Positions 17,884 to 27,757 of a DNA stretch of 64,000 nt are shown piece by piece (the stretch's first letter is position 1; every line of letters starts with the position of its first letter). Origin of the DNA: Anderseniella sp. Alg231-50 (GTDB taxonomy: Bacteria; Pseudomonadota; Alphaproteobacteria; Rhizobiales; Aestuariivirgaceae); contig NZ_LT703003.1 in assembly GCF_900149695.1 (NCBI RefSeq), forward strand, positions 1,364,001 through 1,428,000. The letters run 5' to 3'. Position numbers and translations under genes: made by a program. Below the pieces are notes generated by a model that ran no database searches, was not told the DNA's origin, and saw only the letters and a list, made by a program, of their open reading frames with translations.

Positions 17884-18693
17884 CTAAAATGGTGACTTTG
17901 TGGGGAAATCCGGCTTGCGTTTTTCGCGGATCGAGGACAGTCCCTCCTGCACCTCCGGCCCTGAAAAGCCCATGAACTCCAGCGCCAGTGAGGCATCGAA
18001 GCTCGGACCTGCCATACGCAGCCAGTTGTTCAGTGAATGCTTGGTCCAGCGAATGGCGGTCGGTGCGCCTGCGGCGAGCTTGCGGCATACTTTCAGCGCG
18101 GCGTCGTGGACCTCGCCATCGTCGGCGACCTGTGACACGAGGCCGATACGTTCGGCCTCTTCACCGGCCAGCGGTTCGCACAGCATCAGATAGTATTTCG
18201 CCTTGGCCATGCCGATGAGCAGGGGCCAGACGATGGCGGCGTGGTCACCGGCGGCGACGCCCAGCCGGGTGTGGCCGTCAATAATGCGCGCGGTGCGGCC
18301 TGCAATGGTGATGTCGCACACCATGGCTGCCGCCAAGCCGGCCCCGACGCTGACGCCCTCGATGGCGGCAACCGTCGGTTTCGAGCAGTTGATGACGTTG
18401 TAGACAAGATCCGATGCCTCCTTCCAGACCCGGGCGCGAGTGGCGAAGTCGTTGGTCATGTCTTCGACAAGGCCAAGATCCCCTCCTGCCGACAGGTTGC
18501 CGTTTTCACCGCGCAACAAGACGACATTGGTGTCCGGGTCGCGGTCTATGTCACGCCACACCTCCGCAAGCTCGCGATGGCCGCCTGCGTCAAGCGCATT
18601 GAGTTTTTTCGGCGCCGACAGGATGACCTCGAGAATGCCGTCTGCCGGCCGGTTGAACTTCAGGGAGGAATAGTGCGCGTAGCGGTCTTTCAT
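17884..18693 (-). CDS. Enoyl-CoA hydratase/isomerase family protein
   Basis: A 269-residue crotonase-fold protein. The oxyanion-hole region [20 protein letters not shown] matches the family. The segment where a catalytic Glu is usual (GLPEV-like) reads [20 protein letters not shown], with Asp or His residues instead, a variant seen in some family members of unknown reaction, so hydratase activity is not assured. I start at ATG 18693; GTG 18699 is in frame. A 12-bp palindrome overlaps the region just upstream of the start, and the gene diverges from a glutathione-transferase homologue. Confidence 0.8.
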   Translation of the reverse strand: MKDRYAHYSSLKFNRPADGILEVILSAPKKLNALDAGGHRELAEVWRDIDRDPDTNVVLLRGENGNLSAGGDLGLVEDMTNDFATRARVWKEASDLVYNVINCSKPTVAAIEGVSVGAGLAAAMVCDITIAGRTARIIDGHTRLGVAAGDHAAIVWPLLIGMAKAKYYLMLCEPLAGEEAERIGLVSQVADDGEVHDAALKVCRKLAAGAPTAIRWTKHSLNNWLRMAGPSFDASLALEFMGFSGPEVQEGLSSIREKRKPDFPTKSPF

Positions 18694-18700
18694 GGTCACT

Positions 18701-18746
18701 CAACAATTGTTGTTTTGATAATGATATGGCTTGTCACTATGTGACA
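18701..18746. promoter_or_regulatory. Two operator-like palindromes in a divergent promoter region
   Basis: CAACAATTGTTG (18701-18712) is a perfect 12-bp palindrome a few bases before the start of the minus-strand gene. TGTCAC and GTGACA (18732-18746) form a perfect 6-bp dyad with TAT between. Both sit in the 86-bp gap between divergent genes, as expected for shared control by a dimeric regulator, which is not encoded next to them. Confidence 0.45.
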
Positions 18747-18779
18747 GCGAAACGGTCTTGAGAAGAAGGTGGATAGTGC

Positions 18780-19727
18780 ATGGGTGTGATGATTGATGGC
18801 AAGTGGCACATGCAATCTATTGCAGAGCTTGCCGACGGCGGCAGTTTCAAACGCAGTGAAACCAGTTTTCGCAACTGGGTTACAGCGGATGGCGAATTTC
18901 CCGCACAGGCGGGGCGCTATCATCTTTATGTCTCGCTGGCGTGCCCGTGGGCGCACCGGACCCTGATCATGCGCAAGTTGAAGGGCCTGCAGGATCAAAT
19001 CTCCGTTTCGGTCGTCAACTGGTTCATGGGGGAGAACGGCTGGTCATTCGAGGATGGCGACGGGGTTGTGGCTGACCCGGTGTTTGGCGCCGGTCACCTG
19101 CGTGATGTCTATGCGTCTGCAAAACCCGACTATACCGGCCGGGTAACCGTACCGGTGCTGCTTGACACCAGCACGAAGCAGATTGTCTCGAATGAAAGCG
19201 CCGAGATCATCCGCATGTTCAACTCGGCATTTGACGGGATCGGTGCCGAGCCCGGTGACTATTACCCGGCAGACCTGCGTGGGGACATCGATACGGTCAA
19301 TGTGCGTGTCTACAGCACCTTGAACAACGGCGTCTACAAATCCGGCTTTGCCCGGAGCCAGCAGGCATACGAGGCGGCGGTGTTGCCGCTGTTTGATACC
19401 CTGGACTGGATGGAGGACATTCTGTCCCGGCAGCGCTGGCTGGCCGGCGACCGGTTTACCGAAGCCGACATCAGGGCGTTCCCGACGCTGATCCGTTTCG
19501 ATCCTGTGTATCACGGGCATTTCAAGTGCAACCGCGCCCGCATTGTCGACTATCCGAACCTGTGGGCGTACACACGTGAAATCTATCAGATGCCCGGTGT
19601 GGCCGGGACCGTGGACTTCGGGCATATCCGCAACCACTATTATGCCAGCCATGAGACGGTGAACCCGACCCGGATTGTCGCAGTCGGGCCGAGGCCAGAC
19701 TATATGGCGCCGCATGGGCGCGGGTGA
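18780..19727 (+). CDS. Glutathionyl-hydroquinone reductase-like glutathione S-transferase
   Basis: A 315-residue protein of the omega-like Xi/YqjG group. The thioredoxin-fold domain has the diagnostic active-site motif SLACPWAHRT with the catalytic Cys near residue 60, and the glutathione-binding region VPVLLD...NESAEIIRMF. The all-helical domain contains the usual RWLAGDRFTEADIRAFPTLI stretch. Known members reduce glutathionyl-hydroquinones formed during quinone detoxification. AGAAGGTGGA precedes the ATG. It ends three bases before the converging amidohydrolase gene. Confidence 0.88.
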   Translation: MGVMIDGKWHMQSIAELADGGSFKRSETSFRNWVTADGEFPAQAGRYHLYVSLACPWAHRTLIMRKLKGLQDQISVSVVNWFMGENGWSFEDGDGVVADPVFGAGHLRDVYASAKPDYTGRVTVPVLLDTSTKQIVSNESAEIIRMFNSAFDGIGAEPGDYYPADLRGDIDTVNVRVYSTLNNGVYKSGFARSQQAYEAAVLPLFDTLDWMEDILSRQRWLAGDRFTEADIRAFPTLIRFDPVYHGHFKCNRARIVDYPNLWAYTREIYQMPGVAGTVDFGHIRNHYYASHETVNPTRIVAVGPRPDYMAPHGRG

Positions 19728-19730
19728 GGG

Positions 19731-21392
19731 TCAGGCTTCGTAAGTGATATCGCCGCCACAAATGGTTGTGGTGACCTTCATCTCGTCAATTGCGCCGGGA
19801 TCGGTGGTTTCGATATTGCCGTCCAGTATCACGATGTCGGCGAGCGTTCCGGTCTTCAGGGTGCCCTTGCGATCTTCGTTGAACTCGGCATAGGCACCGC
19901 CAGCCGTATAGCCGTGCACGGCCTGATGCAGTGACTGACGCTGGTCGGGATGCGACGGATGCAGTTTTTCCCGTATCATGGCAGCCTTGATCGACATGAG
20001 CGGATCAACCGGCGACACCGGCCAGTCGCTGGCAAAGCACAATTGTGCCCCAGCATCGCGCAAGGTGTTCCAGGCAAAGGCGCGGGAGAGTTTTGCCTCG
20101 CCGATTTTCGAGCGCGTCGGTTCCATTGGATAAGACCCGGTGCCCAGAGCATGCAGGGGCTGCATGGAGGCAATCACGCCTAGTTCGGCAAATCGACCGA
20201 TGTCGGCTTCATCAATGATTTCAATGTGTTCAATGCGATGGCGGCTGTCTTTCCTGCCATTGGCCTGCCGCGCCGCCTGATACCCGTCCAGCGTTCGGCG
20301 CACTGCCGCGTCTCCAATGGCGTGAACGGCGATCTGGAAACCGCGCTTGTCGCATTGCGACGCGATCTCGTTGAAGTCTTCTGCGCTGAACAGGGGATCG
20401 CCGGTTGAAGCGGGGTCATCGGGATATCCGTCCAGCACGAAAGCCGTGCCGGAATCCAGCACGCCGTCCATGAACAGCTTGACCCTGTTGCACCACAGGT
20501 GATCGCTGTTCCAGGTGCGGCGCATCACTTCCGCTTCTTCCAGATCGGACAGCTGCTTGTCGTTCTTGTAGTGGAACGGCACTTCTATGCGGCAGTCGAG
20601 GCCGCCTGACTGGTGGATTTCCTGCAGCAGTTCGCACTGGTACAGATTGCCGTCCATATTGTGCATCGACGTGATGCCGAGCGAGGCACAGCATTCAATG
20701 CCCTGTTGCAGGGTGGCAATGTCTGCGGCGCGCTGCTGTGTCGTTGGTGCCGGAACGGGATCGCGCGCGGTGGTGTAGCCAAGCGCTTCCCGGCCCTGAT
20801 TTTCGGTCAGCGCGATAACCGGGGCAAATGCATCGGTTTCGCGCAGTTCCCCGGATGCACTGCCGTCCGCCGCCATGACAATTTCGCTGCCTGGATTTAG
20901 TTGCCTGCCGTTGAGGATGCCGGCTGCTGCCAGCGCCGGTGTGTTCGCCCAGACCGTATGAGCGTCCGGTGCCATCATGGCAAACGGCCGGTCGGGACAG
21001 ACTTCATCCAGCATCTGGCGGGTTACGGTACCGGAGCCGAGAATTGTGTAATGGGCCTGATTGGCAAATATGACACCATTGGGCTGCCGCACACTCCAGG
21101 CCATCACGGCGTTTCGAAGCGCGTCCTGGCCATCAACCCCGGTCAAATCGAGACGGGACAGGGATGCCGCCCCGGAAAAAATATGCAGGTGGCTTTCTAT
21201 GAAGCCGGGCAGGACGCTGGCCCCGCCGGCATCAATGGTGCGGGTTGCCGGGCCTGCCAGGCTGGCGACATCTGCAGTGCTGCCAACTGCTGTGATTGTG
21301 TGGCCTGAAACCGCCAGGCTCTCAGCCGCAGGACACCCATCATCCATCGTCATGATGCGGGCGTTGCGGATAATGAGATCAGCGTGTGTCAT
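19731..21392 (-). CDS. Amidohydrolase family 3 protein (YtcJ-like)
   Basis: A metal-dependent hydrolase of about 553 residues. The N-terminal metal site is in GFIESHLHIF; downstream metal ligands are carried by QIAVHAIGDAA and RIEHIEI, and the terminal Asp by FASDWPVSPVDPL. Arrangement and length match the YtcJ/NfdA-like subgroup, whose members hydrolyse C-N bonds, including N-substituted formamides; the substrate here is unknown. I take ATG 21392 as start; GTG 21401 overlaps the preceding gene. It overlaps or abuts the aminotransferase gene upstream, so both are probably one transcript. Confidence 0.85.
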   Translation of the reverse strand: MTHADLIIRNARIMTMDDGCPAAESLAVSGHTITAVGSTADVASLAGPATRTIDAGGASVLPGFIESHLHIFSGAASLSRLDLTGVDGQDALRNAVMAWSVRQPNGVIFANQAHYTILGSGTVTRQMLDEVCPDRPFAMMAPDAHTVWANTPALAAAGILNGRQLNPGSEIVMAADGSASGELRETDAFAPVIALTENQGREALGYTTARDPVPAPTTQQRAADIATLQQGIECCASLGITSMHNMDGNLYQCELLQEIHQSGGLDCRIEVPFHYKNDKQLSDLEEAEVMRRTWNSDHLWCNRVKLFMDGVLDSGTAFVLDGYPDDPASTGDPLFSAEDFNEIASQCDKRGFQIAVHAIGDAAVRRTLDGYQAARQANGRKDSRHRIEHIEIIDEADIGRFAELGVIASMQPLHALGTGSYPMEPTRSKIGEAKLSRAFAWNTLRDAGAQLCFASDWPVSPVDPLMSIKAAMIREKLHPSHPDQRQSLHQAVHGYTAGGAYAEFNEDRKGTLKTGTLADIVILDGNIETTDPGAIDEMKVTTTICGGDITYEA

Positions 21393-21397
21393 GGCAA

Positions 21398-22579
21398 TCA
21401 CTTTACATGGATGGCGATATACTCAATGGCCGACTGCACACCGCCTGGTCCATGCTCGATGTCAAGTGCTGCCATTGCGGTTTCGATTGCGCCCAGCGTT
21501 CCCAGCTGGTTGTAGGCATTGACATGGCCCATGTGGGCAATGCGGATTGCCCTGTTGTCGAGCGGACCGATGCCGCGGCCTACGGTGACACCGAGCTTGT
21601 GCTCACAGTATTCCAGTACGCGCGAGCTTTCGCCTTTAGGCATCAGCATGCAGGTAACCGAATTGCTGCGTTCAGCGGGCTCTGACACGGCAAACCCGGT
21701 CGCGCCCTTTGAGGTCCAGGTCTCCACGGCCGCGCGGGTGGCACCGGCCAGCACGGCATGACGATGGATGGCGTTTTCGAGACCTTCTTCGAGCAGCATT
21801 TCAAGCGCCTTGCGAAGCGCGAACACCATCTGCACCGGTGGTGTTCCGGCGTACCACATGTAATGGTCCTTGCCGTCGCGAAACGTCCAGTCCCAGTAGT
21901 TTGTGACCAGACCAGCGGTCTTATGTGCCTGCTTGGCTTTGGCGCTGACGGCCGTAAAACTCAGGCCCGGCGGTGTCATCAGGCCCTTCTGCGCACCGGC
22001 CACGGTTACATCGACACCCCAGCCGTCCATGTCGAACTCCATGCAGCCGAGCGAGGCGATGGTGTCGACCATCAGCATGGCGGGGTGGCTGGCTTGGTCC
22101 AGGGCCGTGCGCACGCCCTTGACGTCGTTGACAACGCCGGTTGCGGTATCTGCCTGTACCATCAGTATCGCCTTGAACTCGTGTCCCGTGTCTGCTGCGA
22201 GCCGGGCCTCGACTGCTTCAAGGTCGACGGCGCGCCCGCGCCGCTCCTCGAGTACCTCGGTTTCGATGCCGAGACCGGCCGCATTCTCACCCCACACAAT
22301 CGGGAACAGGCCCGATGCAAGCACCAGCACCTTGTCGCCTTTCGACAATGTATTGGTCAGGGCGGCCTCCCACGCGCCATGACCGTTGGCAGCATAGATG
22401 TACATGCTGCCTCTGGTGCGAAAAACCTCTTTCAGGTCTTGCATGCAGGCACGGGATGCGATTTCCGAACTGCCGCCATAAATGTCGACTGAAGCCTGGT
22501 GCAGGGCATTGAGCACTTCATCGGGCATGTTCGTGGGGCCGGGAATGGCAAGATGCCGGTGGCCATTGGCGAGCGTCAT
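21398..22579 (-). CDS. Alanine/serine-glyoxylate aminotransferase family PLP enzyme
   Basis: A 393-residue class-V aminotransferase. The N-terminus LAIPGPTNMPDEVL, Asp172 in LMVDTIASLG and the PLP lysine Lys198 in AGAQKGLM are the expected landmarks, and the glycine-rich QKGLMTPPGLSF follows. In alphaproteobacteria such proteins often act as serine-glyoxylate aminotransferase in the serine cycle, but no other serine-cycle gene is visible, so alanine-glyoxylate or purine-catabolic roles remain open. The amidohydrolase gene follows directly, hinting at a joint nitrogen-salvage function. Confidence 0.86.
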   Translation of the reverse strand: MTLANGHRHLAIPGPTNMPDEVLNALHQASVDIYGGSSEIASRACMQDLKEVFRTRGSMYIYAANGHGAWEAALTNTLSKGDKVLVLASGLFPIVWGENAAGLGIETEVLEERRGRAVDLEAVEARLAADTGHEFKAILMVQADTATGVVNDVKGVRTALDQASHPAMLMVDTIASLGCMEFDMDGWGVDVTVAGAQKGLMTPPGLSFTAVSAKAKQAHKTAGLVTNYWDWTFRDGKDHYMWYAGTPPVQMVFALRKALEMLLEEGLENAIHRHAVLAGATRAAVETWTSKGATGFAVSEPAERSNSVTCMLMPKGESSRVLEYCEHKLGVTVGRGIGPLDNRAIRIAHMGHVNAYNQLGTLGAIETAMAALDIEHGPGGVQSAIEYIAIHVK

Positions 22580-22657
22580 GAAACTGGTCCGTTGATTGAA
22601 ATTGTCACGAGATTAGACCGCGACACTGTTCCACCGCTTGCGGACAATGGCAAGACG

Positions 22658-23371
22658 TCAGGTACCCAGATAGCCCTGCAAACCGGGAATGTCTGATGCG
22701 CTGAAAAGAGCATCGACCGGGCGGTTGGCGATAACCCGCCCGGCATCCAGGAACGCCGCATGGGTTGCAGCAAACTTCACGTCTGCGGGGTCGTGCGAGA
22801 CCAGTATGACCGTCATCTTGCGCTGCTGGTGAATGCTACTGACGAGCCGCAGCATGTCACGTCTCAGGGCGGGGCCAAGTGCGGCAAACGGTTCATCCAG
22901 CAGCAATACCGGCCGGTCGCGCACCAGTGCCCGGGCGATTGCAACCCGCTGCCGCTGGCCGCCGGACAGCTCACGCGGCAGTCTCTGGCCAAGCCCCGAA
23001 AGCCCGGTCTCTTCCATCGCGGTCGCGATCAGGTTCCTGTCGTCACCGGACAAGTCCAGGGAGGCCGACACCCCGAGTGCGATGTTGGTGAAGACATCCA
23101 GATGGGCAAACAGATTGTTGTCCTGGAACACCATGGTCACCGGGCGGTCCGCCGGTTCGGTTCCGGCCGCGTCGGCGCCGTCAAAGCATATGCTGCCGGA
23201 GGCAGGTTCCTCAAAACCTGCGATCAGGTTGATCAGCGTGGTCTTGCCGGATCCTGACGGGCCAATGAGACCGGTAAAACTGCCTGCCTCGAAAGTGGTC
23301 GAAAAATGCAGTGGTTCCCCGCCCGGATAGGCGAAGTCCACTGCGTCGAGCTGAATGGCCGCACCAGTCAT
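22658..23371 (-). CDS. thiQ: Thiamine ABC transporter ATP-binding protein ThiQ
   Basis: A 237-residue ABC ATPase that energises thiamine/TPP import. Walker A is GPSGSGKT (37-44), the signature LSGGQ is at 135-139, and Walker B LLLDEP is at 156-161. The start ATG overlaps the thiP stop by 4 bp; the open frame continues upstream but only through thiP coding sequence. The assignment rests on the gene order thiB-thiP-thiQ and the TPP riboswitch at the head of the operon. Confidence 0.92.
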   Translation of the reverse strand: MTGAAIQLDAVDFAYPGGEPLHFSTTFEAGSFTGLIGPSGSGKTTLINLIAGFEEPASGSICFDGADAAGTEPADRPVTMVFQDNNLFAHLDVFTNIALGVSASLDLSGDDRNLIATAMEETGLSGLGQRLPRELSGGQRQRVAIARALVRDRPVLLLDEPFAALGPALRRDMLRLVSSIHQQRKMTVILVSHDPADVKFAATHAAFLDAGRVIANRPVDALFSASDIPGLQGYLGT

Positions 23372-24990
23372 GAGGTTTGCACCCCTGGTTTCAGCTGTTC
23401 GGCCAGCCAGATCAGCCCCAGACAGAATCCGGCCAGCAACAACGCAATTCCGGCAGCCTCGACAGATCGGTAACTGCCCATTTTCTGCAGCAGGAGAAGC
23501 GGCAGCGTTATGAAGTCTGCAGAGCCGAACAAAGCTGCTGCTCCCAGGTCTCCGATTGACAGGGCGGCTGCAAGTGCAAATGCCAGCGCCAGTGACCGGA
23601 CCAGCACCGGCAGGTCTATCAGGCGCCATCTCTGGTATCCGGCGAGGCCTAGGCTGGCACACAACCGGTCATGGATCTGTGCCTGGCCGACCACGGCAGG
23701 GCTCAGGATGCGCAATGCAAACGGAAGCGCCATGAGCGCGTTGACGATTGCCACGATGACGGGTGCCGCTGAGGTGGCCAGTCCAGTCCTGTGCAGCACC
23801 ACAAACCATCCCGCTCCTATCACGATCGGCGGCACGACCAGGATCAGGGAACCTGATGCCTGCATGCTGGATACAAACGCTGAAGCTGCGCGTGATAGTC
23901 TGCGACGGCGCATAATAGTGCGCTGTGCCGCAAGCAGGCTCCAGGCCATCACCAGAGACAGGCTGGCGGCAGTAAGTGCCAGAACCAGCGACGTTACCAG
24001 CGCGCGCCAGAAAACCGATTGCGAAACGATACTGCCAAACGGAGCCGTAATGCCGGACAGGACAATGGCCAGCATCGGCAGCGCTATGAAGACCAGGCCA
24101 GCAGCTATGACTAACCCGTCGGTGCGCCTCGATGTTGCCTGGTCGGGGCGCCGGACCTGCTTGCCGACGCCTGACAGGACTGCAATGTCGGTGGCCATGC
24201 GCCCGCCCAGCACAAACAGGCCGGCGCACAGGGCAAGCTGCAACACGGCCAGCAGCACGGCGCGCGGCGGGTCAAAGTCAAACCGCAGTGACTGATAGAT
24301 TGCCACTTCAAGCGTGGTGGCGCCGGGGCCGCCGCCGAGCACCAGCACAACGGCAAAGCTTGCAATGCACAGCATGAAGACCAGGCTGGCGATGCCCGGC
24401 AGCACCGACCGGATCACCGGCCATTCGATATGGCGAAACACGTGGCCGGAGGTGAAACTCAACTGCGCGGCAAGCCGCCAGTTCTCCGGCGGTATCTGTT
24501 CCAGCGCGGCCACCAGCAGGCGGGCGGCCAGTGCCATGTTGAAAAACACATGAGCTATCAGAATGCCGGCAAGGCCATAGATGTTCAAAGGCCCGGAAAG
24601 TCCTGCGCCCTGCAGCACCGTGCTGACCCAGCCCTGCCGGCCCCACACTTCGACAATGCCCAGCACAACCACCAGCGCCGGAAGCGCCAGGGGCAAGGCG
24701 AGCAGTCGCAAAATGATGTTCCTGCCGGGAAACGATGCCTGGCGCGCCAGTGCCCTGGCCAGCGGGATTGCGGTCAGAACCGACAGCAATGTGGACAACC
24801 CTGCCTGAAGCACGGTGAATTTGGTGATCGACCAGACAAAGCCCAGATAATCTGCACTCAGGTCCGGCATGGCAGGCGCAATCACAATCAGGGCGAGCAT
24901 CGGAGTTACAACGGCTAAGCCGATGAAGCCCAATGCGAAAAGACCGGCAAGGACGGCTGGTTTTGGTCCGGCTGTTCCCTGGGTTTTCAT
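23368..24990 (-). CDS. thiP: Thiamine ABC transporter permease ThiP
   Basis: A 540-residue inner-membrane permease with two homologous halves, about twelve hydrophobic segments in total. EAA-type loops appear near ENWRLAAQL and in the second half near SLGLAGYQRWRLIDLPV. This fused double permease is characteristic of ThiP and related Fe3+/thiamine permeases. It lies 15 bp after thiB and overlaps thiQ by 4 bp. Control is expected through the upstream TPP riboswitch. Confidence 0.92.
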   Translation of the reverse strand: MKTQGTAGPKPAVLAGLFALGFIGLAVVTPMLALIVIAPAMPDLSADYLGFVWSITKFTVLQAGLSTLLSVLTAIPLARALARQASFPGRNIILRLLALPLALPALVVVLGIVEVWGRQGWVSTVLQGAGLSGPLNIYGLAGILIAHVFFNMALAARLLVAALEQIPPENWRLAAQLSFTSGHVFRHIEWPVIRSVLPGIASLVFMLCIASFAVVLVLGGGPGATTLEVAIYQSLRFDFDPPRAVLLAVLQLALCAGLFVLGGRMATDIAVLSGVGKQVRRPDQATSRRTDGLVIAAGLVFIALPMLAIVLSGITAPFGSIVSQSVFWRALVTSLVLALTAASLSLVMAWSLLAAQRTIMRRRRLSRAASAFVSSMQASGSLILVVPPIVIGAGWFVVLHRTGLATSAAPVIVAIVNALMALPFALRILSPAVVGQAQIHDRLCASLGLAGYQRWRLIDLPVLVRSLALAFALAAALSIGDLGAAALFGSADFITLPLLLLQKMGSYRSVEAAGIALLLAGFCLGLIWLAEQLKPGVQTS

Positions 24991-25005
24991 CTTGCTGCAG
25001 CCGGA

Positions 25006-26004
25006 TTACCTGGTGGTGGCCTTGAGCCACTCGTCTATCCAGGCCTTGCGGCTGGCCTTGACCTCATCGGCGGACAGCAGCAGTGACTTTGCCGGTTTAA
25101 CCAGCTTGTCAAATGCGTCGGGCAAGGCATCGGAGGTCTTGCCGGCTGGCCACATCCAGTTGTTTGTCGGGATGTGGTTCTGGAAACCGGGACCGGTCAT
25201 GAAAGCGAGGAAGCGGCGGGCAAGCGCCTTGTTCTGCGATGATTTCAGCATGCCGGCGACCTCGATCTGCATATAGTGGCCCTCAGTGAAGGCAGCGGCG
25301 CGGTAGCGGTCGGTGCTTTCAGCCACCATGTGATAGGCAGGCGATGTCGTATATGACAGCACCATCGGTGCTTCACCCTTGGTGAACATGCCATAGGCTT
25401 CAGACCAGCCGGGCGTGACGGTCAGGACCCGCTTTGACAGTTTCGTCCATGCTGCATCGGCCTTGTCGCCGTATACCGCCTTGATCCACAACAGCAGGCC
25501 GAGACCGGGACTGGACGTGCGCGGATCCTGAATGACGATCTTTTGCTCGGGATCGCCGGTCACCAGTTCATCCAGACTTGCCGGCGGCGTTTTGATCTTC
25601 TCGCTGTCATAGATGACGGCGAAATGGCCATAGTCGTACGGTACGAACGTCTTGTCCGTCCACGTTACAGGCAGGCGGACGTTGTCTGTCTTGATGGCGT
25701 GTTCTTCAAACAATCCGGTTGCAGCGGCTTCTGCGGTCAGGCTGGTGTCAATGCCGAGCAGAATATCGGCCTTGCTGCCGGCGCCTTCCAGCTTGATGCG
25801 GTTCAAGGTGGCAACCGCATCCGCAACGGCTACCCATTCAAGTTCACAATCGCAGGTAGCTTCGAAGCCCGCCTTGATCTTCGGGCCAGGACCCCAGTCG
25901 GAAACGAAGCTGTCATAAGTATAGATGGTGAGTTTGTCCTTGGCCGCAGCCGGTAAAGCCAGAACAGTGAGAACGGCAAGGCACAAGGTGAAAAGTCGCA
26001 GCAT
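25006..26004 (-). CDS. thiB: Thiamine-binding periplasmic protein ThiB
   Basis: The 332-residue precursor has a signal peptide ([20 protein letters not shown], cleaved near AAAKD). The mature protein starts with [17 protein letters not shown] and includes [18 protein letters not shown] and [11 protein letters not shown], which match ThiB. GGAGGAG lies just upstream of ATG 26004, and the open frame beyond it runs through the riboswitch, so the longer reading is wrong. It heads the thiBPQ operon. Import of thiamine implies the cell salvages the vitamin. Confidence 0.93.
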   Translation of the reverse strand: MLRLFTLCLAVLTVLALPAAAKDKLTIYTYDSFVSDWGPGPKIKAGFEATCDCELEWVAVADAVATLNRIKLEGAGSKADILLGIDTSLTAEAAATGLFEEHAIKTDNVRLPVTWTDKTFVPYDYGHFAVIYDSEKIKTPPASLDELVTGDPEQKIVIQDPRTSSPGLGLLLWIKAVYGDKADAAWTKLSKRVLTVTPGWSEAYGMFTKGEAPMVLSYTTSPAYHMVAESTDRYRAAAFTEGHYMQIEVAGMLKSSQNKALARRFLAFMTGPGFQNHIPTNNWMWPAGKTSDALPDAFDKLVKPAKSLLLSADEVKASRKAWIDEWLKATTR

Positions 26005-26071
26005 TTTCAATCTCCTCCTGGAAGATGACAACTTGCTGCCGGGGGTTACGGGAAAACGTCGAGAACTGGCT

Positions 26072-26164
26072 CGTATCCCTCCGCCGGCATGATCCGGATC
26101 AGGTTCAGAGGGTTGGCAAGGACACTTGCCTCTCAGCCCTTCAAAATTACGGGCACCCCGAGAG
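26072..26164 (-). promoter_or_regulatory. TPP riboswitch (thi element) controlling thiBPQ
   Basis: Read on the minus strand the segment contains, in order, CGGGGTGCCC, GGCTGAGAGG, ACCCTCTGAACCTGATC and GGATCATGCCGGCGGAGGGA, the conserved core of the TPP-sensing aptamer with its P1 to P5 helices. It lies about 65 bp before the thiB start. With the SD GGAGGAG close by, sequestration of the ribosome site or early termination are both possible; I saw no long U-run, so translational control is favoured. Confidence 0.95.
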
Positions 26165-26229
26165 CAATTACAGATATAGGGTACGACAGAGCACTTGTAC
26201 AAGAAAGATTGTGTGGTATTGCAGCGGCC

Positions 26230-26862
26230 ATGACGCAGAAATTTACAATACTGCTGGCGGGCGAGCTGACCGTAACGGACCGCCTCAGAAGTCAGATTGG
26301 CGGCAGCAGGGTCATTGCTGCAGATGGTGGCATGGCACATGCGTCCATGCTTGGGGTAGTGCCGGAACTGTGGCTTGGTGACTTTGATTCCAGCGGCGAG
26401 GCGCTGGTTTCCCGGTACGCCGACGTGCCGCGCCAGTCTCATCCGGTTGCCAAGAATGCCACGGACGGCGAACTGGCGGTCGATGAGGCGATCCGGCTCG
26501 GCGCTACCGAATTGTTGCTGGCAGGTGGTTTTGGCGGTCAGGCCGACCATGCATTCGCCCACCTAATGCTGCTGCTGCGGTTAAAGGCACGCGGGATGAA
26601 GGTGATGTTGTCCAGCGGTCATGAGGAAGCCTGGCCTCTGCTGGATGATGCTGTGGAAGTTGATGTGCCGCCGGCCTCGCGCCTGTCGATTCTGCCGGTT
26701 ACCGATCTGGAGCGCATCACCATTGAAGGTGTGCGCTGGCCGTTGAAGGACCGGGATGTCGTGCTGGGTTCCACACTGACACTGTCAAACGAAGTGGAGA
26801 AGCCACCTGCGCGCGTGTCGGTTGCCGCCGGCAAGGCAATCGTGCTGGCCTATCCGGTTTAG
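26230..26862 (+). CDS. thiN: Thiamine pyrophosphokinase
   Basis: This 210-residue enzyme converts thiamine plus ATP to thiamine diphosphate. Catalytic landmarks are ADGG (31-34), LGDFDSSG (49-56), the [10 protein letters not shown] segment and [14 protein letters not shown]. The start is set at ATG 26230, since the earlier part of the frame lies inside the riboswitch region on the other strand. It diverges from thiBPQ, forming an import-and-activate unit for thiamine. It has no SD of note. Only the opposing operon carries the aptamer. Confidence 0.88.
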   Translation: MTQKFTILLAGELTVTDRLRSQIGGSRVIAADGGMAHASMLGVVPELWLGDFDSSGEALVSRYADVPRQSHPVAKNATDGELAVDEAIRLGATELLLAGGFGGQADHAFAHLMLLLRLKARGMKVMLSSGHEEAWPLLDDAVEVDVPPASRLSILPVTDLERITIEGVRWPLKDRDVVLGSTLTLSNEVEKPPARVSVAAGKAIVLAYPV

Positions 26863-26875
26863 GTAGATCAAGCAG

Positions 26876-27709
26876 CTAGACGATGGACAGCGCCGAGGGT
26901 CCGTCCGGGGCCGGGAATTCATGGTCCAGCAATGCCAGGTCATCGTCATCCAGCTCGATGTCGAGAGCTGAAACAATCGGGTCTATGCGCTCCACGCGGG
27001 ATGTCTTCGGGATGGCAATTGTGTGTTGTTGAGCTATCAGCCAGGCCAATGCAATCGAGGCCGGTGTACACCCGTGACGGTCCGCGAGAGTTGCGAGACT
27101 TGCGTCGCGCAACAGCCTGCCTTCCCCCAGCGGGCAATAGGCCATGACCGGGATGCTGTTGTCGGCCAGCTTCGGTTTCAGGTCCCATTCGATGCCCCGA
27201 TCCGACAAATTGTAAAGCACCTGATCAACCGCGCACTTGCGCCCGTCGCGTACACCAAGAAGTTCGTCCATATCGTCGGCGTCGAGATTACTGACACCCC
27301 AGTCGCGGATTTTCCCGTCGGTCTTGAGACGCTCGAAACCGGAAACGGTTTCGTCCAGCGGATACTGGCCACGCCAGTGCAGCAGGTAGAGGTCGATCCG
27401 GTCCGTCTGCAGTCGTCCAAGAGAACGTTCACAAGCGGCTATAACGCCGTCATAAGATGCGTTGTGAGGGTAGGCTTTCGAAACAATGTAAGCGTCATCG
27501 CGGCGTTTTCCCAGCGCTTCGGCAACGACAAGCTCGGCGCCTCCTTCACCATACATTTCCGCCGTGTCTATAAGCTGCAGCCCTCGGTCCAGTCCATGTC
27601 GCAGCACATCGGCCTCCGACTGCAGCAGCTCCGCATTTTCGCCCATGCGCCAGGTACCGAGGCCAAGGGCGGGTATTTTTTCTCCGCCGGGAAGGGATAC
27701 ATGCTTCAT
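26876..27709 (-). CDS. Aldo/keto reductase
   Basis: A 277-residue NADPH-dependent oxidoreductase with a TIM-barrel fold. The catalytic tetrad is visible: Asp48 and Tyr53 (LIDTAEMYGEG), Lys78 (VSKAY) and His111 (YLLHW). The NADPH-binding C-terminal part contains IAIPKTSRVERI. GGAG precedes ATG 27709. Similar proteins reduce methylglyoxal or 2,5-diketogluconate, but the substrate here is unknown. It diverges from the decarboxylase-RidA-DadA-like operon, whose expected aldehyde product could be a substrate, though this is speculation. Confidence 0.88.
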   Translation of the reverse strand: MKHVSLPGGEKIPALGLGTWRMGENAELLQSEADVLRHGLDRGLQLIDTAEMYGEGGAELVVAEALGKRRDDAYIVSKAYPHNASYDGVIAACERSLGRLQTDRIDLYLLHWRGQYPLDETVSGFERLKTDGKIRDWGVSNLDADDMDELLGVRDGRKCAVDQVLYNLSDRGIEWDLKPKLADNSIPVMAYCPLGEGRLLRDASLATLADRHGCTPASIALAWLIAQQHTIAIPKTSRVERIDPIVSALDIELDDDDLALLDHEFPAPDGPSALSIV

Positions 27710-27757
27710 ACGCAACTCCAGTATTCCATTTCGGCAGCTTGACGCAGGATGCGGTGT

